From Bacillota bacterium (lineage in GTDB: Bacteria; Bacillota_E; Symbiobacteriia; Symbiobacteriales; Symbiobacteriaceae), in NCBI GenBank assembly GCA_003242675.1, contig QGVE01000060.1, positions 1-15,082 of the forward strand: a DNA stretch of 15,082 nucleotides, given 5' to 3'. Shown here piece after piece: positions 6,855 through 13,417 of the stretch. A program made the translations under genes and the position numbers. The number at the start of each line of letters is the position of its first letter. Within the stretch, counting starts at the first letter, position 1. The notes beneath the pieces are model-generated. The model was not told where the DNA came from. It saw nothing but the letters and a program-made list of their open reading frames with translations, and searched no databases.

Positions 6855-6894
6855 GTACGGCAGACGGCAGGGAGGTTCTGGCTCCCTGCCGTAC
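6855..6894 (+). terminator. Hairpin after the anti-sigma gene with competing stems
   Basis: ACGGCAGGGAG (6864-6874) and CTCCCTGCCGT (6882-6892) make a perfect 11-bp stem. An upstream copy of CGGCAG allows an alternative 9-bp stem, GTACGGCAG (6855-6863) with CTGCCGTAC (6886-6894). There is no T-run, so a termination role is only likely from position, 5 bases after the stop codon. Confidence 0.5.
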
Positions 6895-6975
6895 GCATAG
6901 TCTGGGGGGTGACGCGGGGCTTCCGCCGGACCGTAGGAGTTCGGCGGCTGGCCGGCGAAGAGAGGTGATCGGGCG

Positions 6976-7770
6976 ATGGCCTCGGCGGTGAAGGTGGGAC
7001 TCGCCCTGGGAGGCGGCTTTGCCCGGGGCATGGCGCACATCGGCGTCCTGCAGGCCCTGGTGGCGCACGGCATCCCCATCGACCTGGTGGCGGGCACCTC
7101 CGCGGGCAGCCTGGTCGGGGCCCTCTACGCGGCCGGCTGCGACCCGTGGGACCTGGAGGCGCTGGCGGCCGAGATGAACTGGCGCTCGCTGGTGCGGCTC
7201 CGGCTGCGCCGGGACGGCCTCCTGGACACCTCCGGGCTGGAGCGCTTCCTGGTGGAGCGGGTGGGCGACCTGGACTTCCGGGACCTGCGGCTGCCCTTTG
7301 GAGCCCTGGTTACGGACCTTTACGACGGGCAGCCGGTGCTCATCCGGGAGGGGCGGGTGGCCACCGCCGTGCGGGCCAGCTGCGCCTACCCCGGCATCTT
7401 CCTGCCGGTGCGCGTGGGCGAGCACACCCTGGTGGACGGCGGGCTGACCCAGCCGGTCCCGGCCCAGGCCGTCCGGTCCATGGGGGCCGACCTGGTCATC
7501 GGGGTGGTGCTCTCCCAGGACCCGGAACCCGGCTACCGGCCGCGCAACCTCCTGGACATCATGCTGACCAGCCTCGCCCTCGTGCAGCGTCCCCTCATCC
7601 GGGAGGCGGCCGCCGCGGCCGACATCCTCATCCGGCCGGACCTCCGGGGGTTCGGCCCCATCGAGCTGGATCACGTGGGCGAGATCGTCGCGCGCGGCCG
7701 CCAGGCGGCGGAGGAGGCGATACCGGCCATTCGGGAGCGGCTGCGGGCGCTGGAGGCGGCGGGCCCGTAA
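6976..7770 (+). CDS. Patatin-like phospholipase (RssA/NTE family)
   Basis: A 264-residue serine lipid acyl hydrolase with the patatin Ser-Asp dyad. The oxyanion loop GGGFARG is at 12-18, the nucleophile is S42 in GTSAG, and the acid is D154 in DGG followed by LTQPVP. No signal peptide or membrane segment is visible, so it is cytoplasmic, as for bacterial RssA-type proteins; the natural substrate is unknown. GAGAGGTGAT lies 9 bases before the ATG. The next gene starts 30 bp after its stop, so the two probably share a transcript, though no functional link is evident. Confidence 0.9.
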   Translation: MASAVKVGLALGGGFARGMAHIGVLQALVAHGIPIDLVAGTSAGSLVGALYAAGCDPWDLEALAAEMNWRSLVRLRLRRDGLLDTSGLERFLVERVGDLDFRDLRLPFGALVTDLYDGQPVLIREGRVATAVRASCAYPGIFLPVRVGEHTLVDGGLTQPVPAQAVRSMGADLVIGVVLSQDPEPGYRPRNLLDIMLTSLALVQRPLIREAAAAADILIRPDLRGFGPIELDHVGEIVARGRQAAEEAIPAIRERLRALEAAGP

Positions 7771-7800
7771 GGAACGGCCCGACGGACGGGAGGGAGTGGC

Positions 7801-9252
7801 GTGAATGACCGGCCCTGGCTGCTGAATGCCGTGCTGTCGGTCATCGACGAGGGCATCCACGTGGTGGACGAAAACGGGATCACCGTGCTCTACAACCAGC
7901 AGGCCGGGCAGTTCGACGGCCTCTCTCCCGAGGAGGTCATCGGCAGGCACCTGCTGGAGGTCTTCCCGTCGCTGACGCCGGCCACGTCCACCCTCCTCAA
8001 GGTGCTGGCCACGGGCAAGCCCATCCCGGCCCACGAGCAGACCTTCGCCAACTACAAGGGGCAGCGGGTGACGACGATCAACTCCACCCTGCCGATCTTC
8101 CACGAGGGGCGGCTGGTGGGGGCGATCGAGGTCTCTAAAGACGTCACCCGGGTGCGGGAGCTGTCCGAGCGGGTGGCGGGCCTGCAGGCCGCGCTCCTGA
8201 AGCCCCGCTCCCGCAAGGGAGCGCCGGTGGGCGGCGCCCGGTACACCTTCGACGACCTGGTGGGCGAGCACCCCACCATGGTGCGGCTGAAGGAGCAGGC
8301 CCGGCGGGCGGCGGCGACGAACTCGCCGATCCTGGTCTACGGCGAGACCGGGACGGGGAAGGAGCTGCTCGTCCACGCCATCCACGCGGCCAGCCCGCGG
8401 CGGAACCGGCCCCTGGTGGCGCAGAACTGCGCCGCCCTGCCCGAGGGGCTCCTGGAGTCGCTGCTGTTCGGCACGGCCCGGGGCTCGTTCACCGGGGCCG
8501 AGGACCGGCCGGGGCTGTTCGAGCTGGCCGACGGGGGCACGCTCTACCTGGACGAGATCAACTCGATGCAGCCGGAGCTTCAGGCCAAGCTGCTGCGGGT
8601 GCTGCAGGACGGGCGCATCCGCCGGCTGGGCGAGTCCACCGAGCGGCAGGTGGACGTGCGGATCATCGCCTCCACCAACGAGGACCCGGCGGCGGCCCTG
8701 GCCAGCGGCCGGCTGCGGCGCGACCTGTACTACCGCCTCGCGGTCGTCACCCTGGAGCTTCCGCCGCTGCGGGAGCGCGCCTCGGACATCCCCCTGCTCA
8801 CCCGTCACTTCCTGGACAAGCACAGCGCACGCCTGGGGCTGCCCCGGCGGCCGCTGAGCCCGGAGGTCGAGCGGTTCTTCCAGCGGCACAGCTGGCCGGG
8901 CAACGTGCGGGAGCTGGAGCACGCGATCGAGGCGGCCCTGCAGCTGGCCTCCGGGCCGCAAATCGAGATGGGCGACTTGCCGGCCCCCCTGCAGCGGGCG
9001 GCGGCCGAGTGGGAGAAGCGGGAGGCCGAAGCGGGGACGGCGGCCCCTGTCACCGGCGAGGACGGCCCGGCGGCCTCGCCGCGGGAGCTGCGCCACCGCC
9101 TGGCCAGCCTGGAGCGGGAGGCGGTGCGGCAGGCCCTGGAAGCGGCCGGATGGAACCTGACCCGGGCCGCCCGGCTCCTGGGGATGCCGAGGCAGACCCT
9201 GCAGTACCGCATCAAGGTGCTGGGGCTGAAGCGGCCAGAGAGCGAGGGATAA
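7801..9252 (+). CDS. Sigma-54-dependent activator, PAS-AAA+-Fis HTH (RocR-like)
   Basis: A 483-residue bacterial enhancer-binding protein. Residues 1-115 form a PAS sensor domain. The AAA+ domain starts at about 148 and has Walker A GETGTGKE (181-188), the sigma-54 contact loop GSFTGA (228-233; S instead of the commoner A, as in RocR), Walker B LYLDEIN (to 254) and the PLRERASDIP region. A Fis-type helix-turn-helix lies at about 440-478 (WNLTRAARLLGMPRQTLQYR). It has no phosphorylation receiver, so the PAS domain probably senses a small molecule. The GTG start has GGGAGGGAG upstream. RocR relatives respond to amino acids, and a near-consensus sigma-54 promoter lies 1.06 kb downstream in front of the lysine-fermentation genes, which are its likely target; this target is inferred. 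Confidence 0.93.
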   Translation: MNDRPWLLNAVLSVIDEGIHVVDENGITVLYNQQAGQFDGLSPEEVIGRHLLEVFPSLTPATSTLLKVLATGKPIPAHEQTFANYKGQRVTTINSTLPIFHEGRLVGAIEVSKDVTRVRELSERVAGLQAALLKPRSRKGAPVGGARYTFDDLVGEHPTMVRLKEQARRAAATNSPILVYGETGTGKELLVHAIHAASPRRNRPLVAQNCAALPEGLLESLLFGTARGSFTGAEDRPGLFELADGGTLYLDEINSMQPELQAKLLRVLQDGRIRRLGESTERQVDVRIIASTNEDPAAALASGRLRRDLYYRLAVVTLELPPLRERASDIPLLTRHFLDKHSARLGLPRRPLSPEVERFFQRHSWPGNVRELEHAIEAALQLASGPQIEMGDLPAPLQRAAAEWEKREAEAGTAAPVTGEDGPAASPRELRHRLASLEREAVRQALEAAGWNLTRAARLLGMPRQTLQYRIKVLGLKRPESEG

Positions 9253-9264
9253 GCGATTGGGCAA

Positions 9265-9310
9265 CCGGCCTGGACGCCTGTGAGGCGCGGGCCGGAGTTT
9301 TTTGTTTTTT
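9265..9310 (+). terminator. Intrinsic terminator after the sigma-54 activator gene
   Basis: CCGGCCTG (9265-9272) pairs with CGGGCCGG (9288-9295) with one wobble, and CGCCT/AGGCG form the inner stem around GTG. The stem is followed by AGTTTTTTGTTTTTT. This is the clearest intrinsic terminator in the window and separates the activator from the next transcription unit. Confidence 0.93.
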
Positions 9311-9328
9311 GGCCTGGGCACTGGGGGG

Positions 9329-9399
9329 TGTTGGGGCCCCAACATCCGTTTGTGGCCGTTTGCGAACGTTAGGTCCGATCTTGACCGTTAGCGAACGTT
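9329..9399 (+). promoter_or_regulatory. Palindrome and paired operator-like repeats before the HTH gene
   Basis: A perfect 16-bp palindrome, TGTTGGGGCCCCAACA, occupies 9329-9344. It is followed by two copies of CCGTTWGCGAACGTT at 9356-9370 and 9385-9399, 29 bp apart, each centred on the dyad GTTnGCnAAC. A partial copy, CCGTTTGTGG, is at 9346-9355. A TTGACC at 9381-9386 could be a -35 element, but no good -10 follows. The arrangement suggests autoregulation by the DNA-binding protein encoded downstream. Confidence 0.55.
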
Positions 9400-9400
9400 G

Positions 9401-9416
9401 TGGCAGTTTGGGGGCA
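9401..9416 (+). promoter_or_regulatory. Possible weak sigma-54-like promoter before the HTH gene
   Basis: TGGCAGTTTGGGGGCA has GG and GC dinucleotides at the exact 12-base offset of a -24/-12 promoter, but the -12 half reads GGGCA rather than TTGCA. It directly follows AGCGAACGTTG. It is reported only because a sister motif pair lies before kdd. Confidence 0.25.
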
Positions 9417-9476
9417 GGGAACAGGAGGATCATGGGAGAATTGGTGGGTATTGGTTTATGGCTGGGGGAGGTTTCG

Positions 9477-9866
9477 ATGTCCGAATACCTCACGCCGGAG
9501 CAGGTGGCGGACCGGTTTCAGGTGACGCCGAAGACGGTTCGGGAGTGGCTGCGCAGCGGAAAGCTGGTGGGAATCAAGATCGGCCGCGGGTGGCGAATCA
9601 AGGAGAGCGACGTCGCCCGGATGGTGGAGGCGGAGCGCTTGCAGGTGTGGCTGGAGCGCGCAAGCCGGGTGTATCCGGACATCCCGTGGGAGGCCGGGCA
9701 GTGCGCCAATTGCGGCGAGGCGTGGCCCGTGCCCGCCATCCCCGGGCGTGTGTACGTGTGCAGCCCCGGGTGCAAGGCGGAATACGACGCCAGGCTGGCC
9801 GCAGTCGCCGGCCTCGATTCCCCGGAGTACATCATCGGCCAGGCGGAGGTCATTCCCCCGATCTGA
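9477..9866 (+). CDS. Small HTH (excisionase/MerR-like) protein with C-terminal zinc ribbon
   Basis: A 129-residue protein. Residues 4-46 form a winged-helix HTH of the excisionase/HTH_17 type (LTPEQVADRFQVTPKTVREW, then IGRGWRIKESDV). A helical linker (48-64) leads to a probable zinc-binding site, C76-x2-C79 and C95-x3-C99. The last 20 residues are not recognised. ATG 9477 is preferred because GGGGGAGG ends 5 bases before it; an in-frame ATG at 9432 has AGGAGG only 3 bases away. Despite the excisionase name no integrase or attachment site is visible, so a transcriptional regulator is more likely. It sits between the sigma-54 activator and the lysine genes, with operator-like repeats upstream. 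Confidence 0.8.
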   Translation: MSEYLTPEQVADRFQVTPKTVREWLRSGKLVGIKIGRGWRIKESDVARMVEAERLQVWLERASRVYPDIPWEAGQCANCGEAWPVPAIPGRVYVCSPGCKAEYDARLAAVAGLDSPEYIIGQAEVIPPI

Positions 9867-9956
9867 TGCCGTGGGGCCGCCCGAGGCGACGGGCCCGAGA
9901 GCACCGTACTGGCACGGCGGGGCCAGTGCCCATCTTTGGTCGGCAGCTTGTCGCGC

Positions 9957-10022
9957 GATTCGGTGCGCTGTTCTCACGTGGTGGCGGTTTCTTACGGGAT
10001 TCCGTGGGCTGTTCTCCTGTGG
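9957..10022 (+). repeat. Imperfect 25-bp direct repeat, 41-bp spacing
   Basis: The copies at 9957-9981 and 9998-10022 match at 21 of 25 positions; the shared core is GGCTGTTCTC/GCGCTGTTCTC followed by GTGG. The 41-bp spacing is close to four helical turns. It may be a distal pair of protein-binding sites. Confidence 0.6.
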
Positions 10023-10106
10023 CGCGGCTAGGGCCTACCGTTCTTGCGGCTCGTCCTTCCGGCGATCCGGAGCGGTGCTGCTGAGATTTCGGCAGGGCTT
10101 TTCGGC

Positions 10107-10146
10107 AGGGGCAGCGGGTGCTGAACTTTCGGCACCCGCTGCCCCT
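10107..10146 (+). other. 15-bp perfect hairpin upstream of the lysine promoter
   Basis: AGGGGCAGCGGGTGC (10107-10121) and GCACCCGCTGCCCCT (10132-10146) form a perfect stem with a 10-base loop. It may stop transcription arriving from the HTH gene, but only TTCTG follows, so there is no convincing T-run on either strand. Confidence 0.5.
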
Positions 10147-10252
10147 TCTGCGCGCCGGCCTTTTGCGCGGCGGTTGGCTCCCTTCTGCGCGGCGGCCTCT
10201 TGCGTGGCGGTTGGCTCCCTTCTGCGCGGCGGCTTTTCGCGGCGGTCGGATC
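10144..10252 (+). repeat. 37-bp tandem repeat array, three units (six half-units)
   Basis: Units at 10144-10180 and 10181-10217 (37 bp each) are near-identical; a third, 10218-10252, is 35 bp and more diverged. Each unit holds two copies of CTTYTGCGCGGCGG, at 10145, 10160, 10182, 10197, 10219 and 10233, with spacings alternating 15 and 22 bp. The array is centred about 140 bp upstream of the predicted sigma-54 start site, where enhancer sites usually lie. Confidence 0.75.
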
Positions 10253-10309
10253 CAGCCCTTTGCCGGCCCGAGCCAGCCGCTCCGTGGTGTGGCTGCCCAC
10301 AGCGAACAT

Positions 10310-10325
10310 TGGCACGATTCTTGCT
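10310..10325 (+). promoter_or_regulatory. Sigma-54 (-24/-12) promoter of the lysine-fermentation operon
   Basis: TGGCACGATTCTTGCT matches the sigma-54 consensus TGGCAC-N5-TTGCW at every defined position, with GG at 10311-10312 and GC at 10323-10324. Transcription should begin near 10336, about 20 bases before the kdd start. The activator encoded at 7801-9252 is the obvious candidate partner. Confidence 0.88.
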
Positions 10326-10354
10326 AGCTTCAGATATCGGGAGTGATGCACGCC

Positions 10355-11365
10355 ATGACCATGGGCTGTCCGTACGGCTCGCACCGGGTGCTCGAGCCGG
10401 CCGGGGTCCTGCCCCAGCCGGCGTGGCGGCTGAACAACGACCCGGAGATCTACGACAACGAGATCCTGATCGACGTGGAGCGGCTCAACATCGACTCGGC
10501 CTCGTTCCGGCAGATCAGCGAGGAGGCGGGGGGCGACCCGGAGCGCATCGCCGCCATCATCCGGCGGATCGTCGACGAGCGGGGGAAGATGCACAACCCC
10601 GTCACCGGATCGGGCGGCATGCTGATCGGCACCGTGCGGGAGGTGGGCCCGGCGCTGAAGACCGACCTGCGCCCGGGCGACCGGATCGCCACCCTGGTCA
10701 GCCTCAGCCTGACCCCGCTCAGGCTGGAGGCCATCCACCGAATCCTGCCGGAGTCGGACCAGGTGGAGGTCACCGGAACCGCCATCCTGTTCGAGACCGG
10801 CGTCTACGCGAAGCTGCCGGGCGACATCCCCGACAACCTCGCCCTTGCCGTCCTGGACGTGTGCGGCGCCCCGGCGCAGACCGCCCGGCTGGTGAAACCC
10901 GGGCACCGGGTGCTGATCCTGGGCGGGGGCGGCAAGAGCGGCCTGCTCTGCTCCTACGTCGCCCGGCGCGCAGGGGCCGCCGAGGTCATCTGCTTCGACT
11001 ACAGCGAGGAGAGCCTGGCCCGGGCGCGGCGGCTGGGGGCGGCGCACCGGTACATCCAGGGCGACGCCCGCGACGCCCTGGGCGTGATGCGGGCGGTCGG
11101 CGAGAAGGTGGACCTCACGCTCTCGCTGGTCAACGTGCCCGGCGCCGAGCTGGGGGCGATCCTCGCCACCAAGCCGACGGGGATGATCTACTTCTTCAGC
11201 ATGGCCACCTCGTTCACGGCCGCCGCGCTGGGCGCGGAGGGGGTGGGCAGCCAGGTCGAGATGCTCATCGGCAACGGCTACTACCCCGGCCACGCCGAGC
11301 TCACGCTCAACCTGCTCCGGGAGAGCCCCGAGCTCAGGGCCCTGTTTGAGGAGCTGTACGCGTGA
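10355..11365 (+). CDS. kdd: L-erythro-3,5-diaminohexanoate dehydrogenase
   Basis: An NAD(P)-dependent dehydrogenase that deaminates 3,5-diaminohexanoate to 5-amino-3-oxohexanoate in lysine fermentation. The N-terminus (GCPYGSHRV, then PQPAW, YDNEILIDV and LNIDSASF) and NPVTGSGGM match the Kdd family as known from Clostridium sticklandii. A Rossmann glycine motif, GGGGKSG, is at residues 190-196. Length is 336 residues from ATG 10355, the start that best fits family N-termini and a GGGAG 11 bases upstream; GTG 10343, ATG 10346 and ATG 10361 are alternatives. It is the first gene after the sigma-54 promoter. The next gene, kamA, lies beyond a 711-bp repeat-filled gap. Confidence 0.92.
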   Translation: MTMGCPYGSHRVLEPAGVLPQPAWRLNNDPEIYDNEILIDVERLNIDSASFRQISEEAGGDPERIAAIIRRIVDERGKMHNPVTGSGGMLIGTVREVGPALKTDLRPGDRIATLVSLSLTPLRLEAIHRILPESDQVEVTGTAILFETGVYAKLPGDIPDNLALAVLDVCGAPAQTARLVKPGHRVLILGGGGKSGLLCSYVARRAGAAEVICFDYSEESLARARRLGAAHRYIQGDARDALGVMRAVGEKVDLTLSLVNVPGAELGAILATKPTGMIYFFSMATSFTAAALGAEGVGSQVEMLIGNGYYPGHAELTLNLLRESPELRALFEELYA

Positions 11366-11415
11366 TCCCGGCGCTGCGCCCCGCCGCGGTGTGCTGGGCG
11401 GCCGGGAGCGAGGCG

Positions 11416-11949
11416 AAGGACCATGGAGCGGGGGCACAGGGGTGGGGTGCAAGGCCGTGAGTAGAGGCACAGGTGCGGCGTAAGGCCGTGGAGCAGGGAC
11501 ACAGGTGGGGAGCAAGGCCCTGGAGCAGGGCCACTAGGTTGTGGTGCACGACCGTGGAGCAGGGATACAGGCGCGAGGCGTAAGGCCGTGGAGCAGGGAC
11601 ACAGGTGGGGAGCAAGGCCCTGGAGCAGGGCCACTAGGTTGTGGCGCACGACCGTGGAGCAGGGATACAGGCGCGAGGCGTAAGGCCGTGGAGCAGGAAA
11701 ACAGGTGTGGCGCAAGGCCCTGGAGTAGGGCCACAGGGTTGCGGCGCAAGGCCGTGGAGCATGGGCACAGGCGTGAAGCACAAGGCCATGAGCAGGGACA
11801 CGGGAGTTACACGCAAGCCCGTGGAGTAGGGCCACAGGGGTGTGGACACGGCCATGGAGCAGGGGCTCTGGAGTGAATCGCAAGGCCGTCGAGCAGGGGC
11901 ACCGGAGTAAGGCGCAAGGCCACGCCGCAGGGGCGCAGGCGTGAGGCGC
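11416..11949 (+). repeat. Minisatellite-like tandem array, about 16 units of 31-35 bp
   Basis: Units begin at 11416, 11451, 11482, 11514, 11548, 11582, 11614, 11648, 11682, 11714, 11748, 11782, 11815, 11848, 11882 and 11916. Their common core is AAGGCCGTGGAGCAGGG followed by ACACAGG and a G-rich, variable end. Every third unit in the better-preserved part reads GGCCCTGGAGCAGGGCC, a 6-bp stem-loop. Unit lengths are mostly 32 or 34 bp, not multiples of three, so it is not a protein repeat. There are no unique spacers, so it is not a CRISPR array. Edge units are increasingly diverged. Confidence 0.85.
11482..11681 (+). repeat. 100-bp higher-order tandem duplication inside the array
   Basis: Positions 11482-11581 and 11582-11681, each three units of 32+34+34 bp, match at 99 of 100 bases (T at 11545, C at 11645). 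This is much closer than neighbouring units are to each other and marks a recent duplication. Confidence 0.9.
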
Positions 11950-12076
11950 AGGGCCAAGGCACGGCACCGCGCCATACCCTGGCGCCAGAGGGGAGCACCC
12001 GAGCGAGATCCCGAAGACATCGTCGCCCGCGGTGGGGGCCGCGGGCCCGGATGGGAACACATGGGAGGGACTGCGC

Positions 12077-13417
12077 ATGCTGACCAAACCGCGCGACTGG
12101 CGGGAGATCCCGCTTTGGGCCGATGTGACCGAGGAGCAGTGGAACGACTGGCGCTGGCAGGTGAGCCACCGCATCACCACCCTGGACGAACTGAAGCAGG
12201 TGGTGAACCTGACCGAGGAGGAGGAGGCCGCGATCCGCGACTCCCAGCACCTCTTCCGGCTCGCGATCACGCCGCACTACGCGACCCTCATCGACCCCGA
12301 CGACCCCAACTGCCCGATGCGGCTGCAGGCGGTGCCCAAGTACGCCGAGCTGTGCTGGGCCGACTTTGAGATGGACGATCCGCTGCACGAGGACGTCGAC
12401 TCGCCGGTGCCGGGGATCACCCATCGCTATCCGGACCGGGTGCTCTTCCTCATCACCCACGAGTGCTCGCTGTACTGCCGTCACTGCACCCGGCGGCGCA
12501 TCGTCGGGGACCAGGAGGCCATGTCCACGGCCATGATCGACCGGGCGATCGACTACATCCGGTCGCACCCGGAGATCCGCGACGTGCTCATCTCAGGCGG
12601 CGACCCGCTGGCGGTGCCGGACCGGCGGCTGGAGTACGTCATCAAGAACCTGCGCGCCATCCCGCACGTGGAGATCATCCGCATCGGCACCCGCATGCCG
12701 GTGGTGCTGCCGCAGCGCATCACCCCCGAACTGGTGGGCATGCTCCGCAAGTACCATCCCATCTGGCTCAACACCCACTTCAACCACCCGTTCGAGGTGC
12801 AGCACCCCAAGGCGCGGGAGGCGATGGAGCGGCTGGCGGACGCGGGCATCCCGACGGGGAACCAGTCGGTCCTCTTGAAGGGCGTGAACGACTGCGCCGT
12901 CGTCATGCGCCGCCTGGTGCACGAGCTCGTGAAGGTGCGGTGCCGGCCCTACTATATCTACAACTGCGACCTGTCCGAGGGCCTGAGCCACTTCCGCACG
13001 TCCGTCGCCAAGGGCATCGCGATCATCGAGGCCCTGCGCGGCCACACCTCGGGCTTCTGCGTGCCCACGTTCGTCGTGGACGCGCCGGGCGGCGGCGGCA
13101 AGATCCCGGTGATGCCGCAGTACGTGATCGCCCAGTCCGACGGCCGGGTGATCCTGCGCAACTTCGAGGGGAAGATCAGCATCTACCACGAGGGCACGGC
13201 GGAGGACCACATCGTCGACGGCAAGTGCACGCTCTGCGGCACCGACCACAGCTCGATCAACATCGGCCCGGCTGCCGAACTTTGGGCAGTCCGCCGGCGG
13301 GCCGGCGAGGTGGAGCTGCCCCAGGGCGTCACGCGGTTGGGCGCGGCGAAGCCCGTCATCACGCCGGAGCAGCTGGCAGAGCTGGAGCCGGCGGGCAGCA
13401 AGGGCGGCGATGACTGA
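12077..13417 (+). CDS. kamA: Lysine 2,3-aminomutase
   Basis: A radical-SAM, PLP-dependent enzyme that converts L-lysine to L-beta-lysine, the first step of lysine fermentation. The 446-residue protein has the iron-sulfur motif C130-x3-C134-x2-C137 (CSLYCRHC), an SAM-binding SGGDPL stretch, the PLP lysine K342 in PGGGGK, and C-terminal cysteines in CTLCG that with the Cys of VNDC fit the zinc site of the clostridial enzyme. ATG 12077 follows GGGAGGGA. The stop overlaps the next gene by 8 bp. Related YodO/AblA enzymes make beta-lysine for osmoprotection, but the kdd and kamD neighbours point to catabolism. Confidence 0.95.
   Translation: MLTKPRDWREIPLWADVTEEQWNDWRWQVSHRITTLDELKQVVNLTEEEEAAIRDSQHLFRLAITPHYATLIDPDDPNCPMRLQAVPKYAELCWADFEMDDPLHEDVDSPVPGITHRYPDRVLFLITHECSLYCRHCTRRRIVGDQEAMSTAMIDRAIDYIRSHPEIRDVLISGGDPLAVPDRRLEYVIKNLRAIPHVEIIRIGTRMPVVLPQRITPELVGMLRKYHPIWLNTHFNHPFEVQHPKAREAMERLADAGIPTGNQSVLLKGVNDCAVVMRRLVHELVKVRCRPYYIYNCDLSEGLSHFRTSVAKGIAIIEALRGHTSGFCVPTFVVDAPGGGGKIPVMPQYVIAQSDGRVILRNFEGKISIYHEGTAEDHIVDGKCTLCGTDHSSINIGPAAELWAVRRRAGEVELPQGVTRLGAAKPVITPEQLAELEPAGSKGGDD

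Larger units (their letters stand above)
9867..10309 (+). other. Long upstream regulatory region of the lysine operon
   Basis: About 440 bases without a credible gene. It contains an imperfect 25-bp direct repeat (9957-9981 and 9998-10022), a short TTCGGCAGGG repeat (10088-10097 and 10101-10110), a 15-bp perfect hairpin (10107-10146) and a 37-bp tandem array (10144-10252). The density of repeats and the sigma-54 promoter at its end suggest a control region. Confidence 0.6.
11366..12076 (+). other. Gap between kdd and kamA
   Basis: 711 bases with no credible gene. The first 50 bases and the last 120 are unremarkable high-GC sequence; the rest is a tandem-repeat array. The minus strand stays open in all three frames here because the repeat unit contains no stop codon in that direction. 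The kamA ribosome-binding site GGGAGGGA (12063-12070) ends the gap. No clear terminator or second promoter was seen. Confidence 0.7.

Noticed and set aside
6295..9345. A 1016-codon open frame on the minus strand
   Set aside because: It is antisense to four well-recognised genes, its translation is low-complexity and rich in R, P, G and L, and long antisense frames are expected from GC-rich third positions.
9432..9434. Upstream ATG as the start of the HTH protein
   Set aside because: In frame and preceded by AGGAGG, but only 3 bases separate them, and the added residues are not part of the HTH fold; ATG 9477 has better spacing. Not fully excluded.
9477..9866. Excisionase of an integrated element
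   Set aside because: No integrase, att repeat or phage gene nearby, and tRNA genes here are intact without duplicated 3' ends.
11416..11949. CRISPR array
   Set aside because: Units are contiguous, vary in length and sequence, and have no unique spacers; no cas gene is present.
11281..12270. A minus-strand frame across the minisatellite, rich in Cys, Pro and His
   Set aside because: The repeat period of 32-34 bp shifts the frame each unit, and all three minus frames are open, so there is no selection for one protein. No convincing ribosome-binding site was noted.
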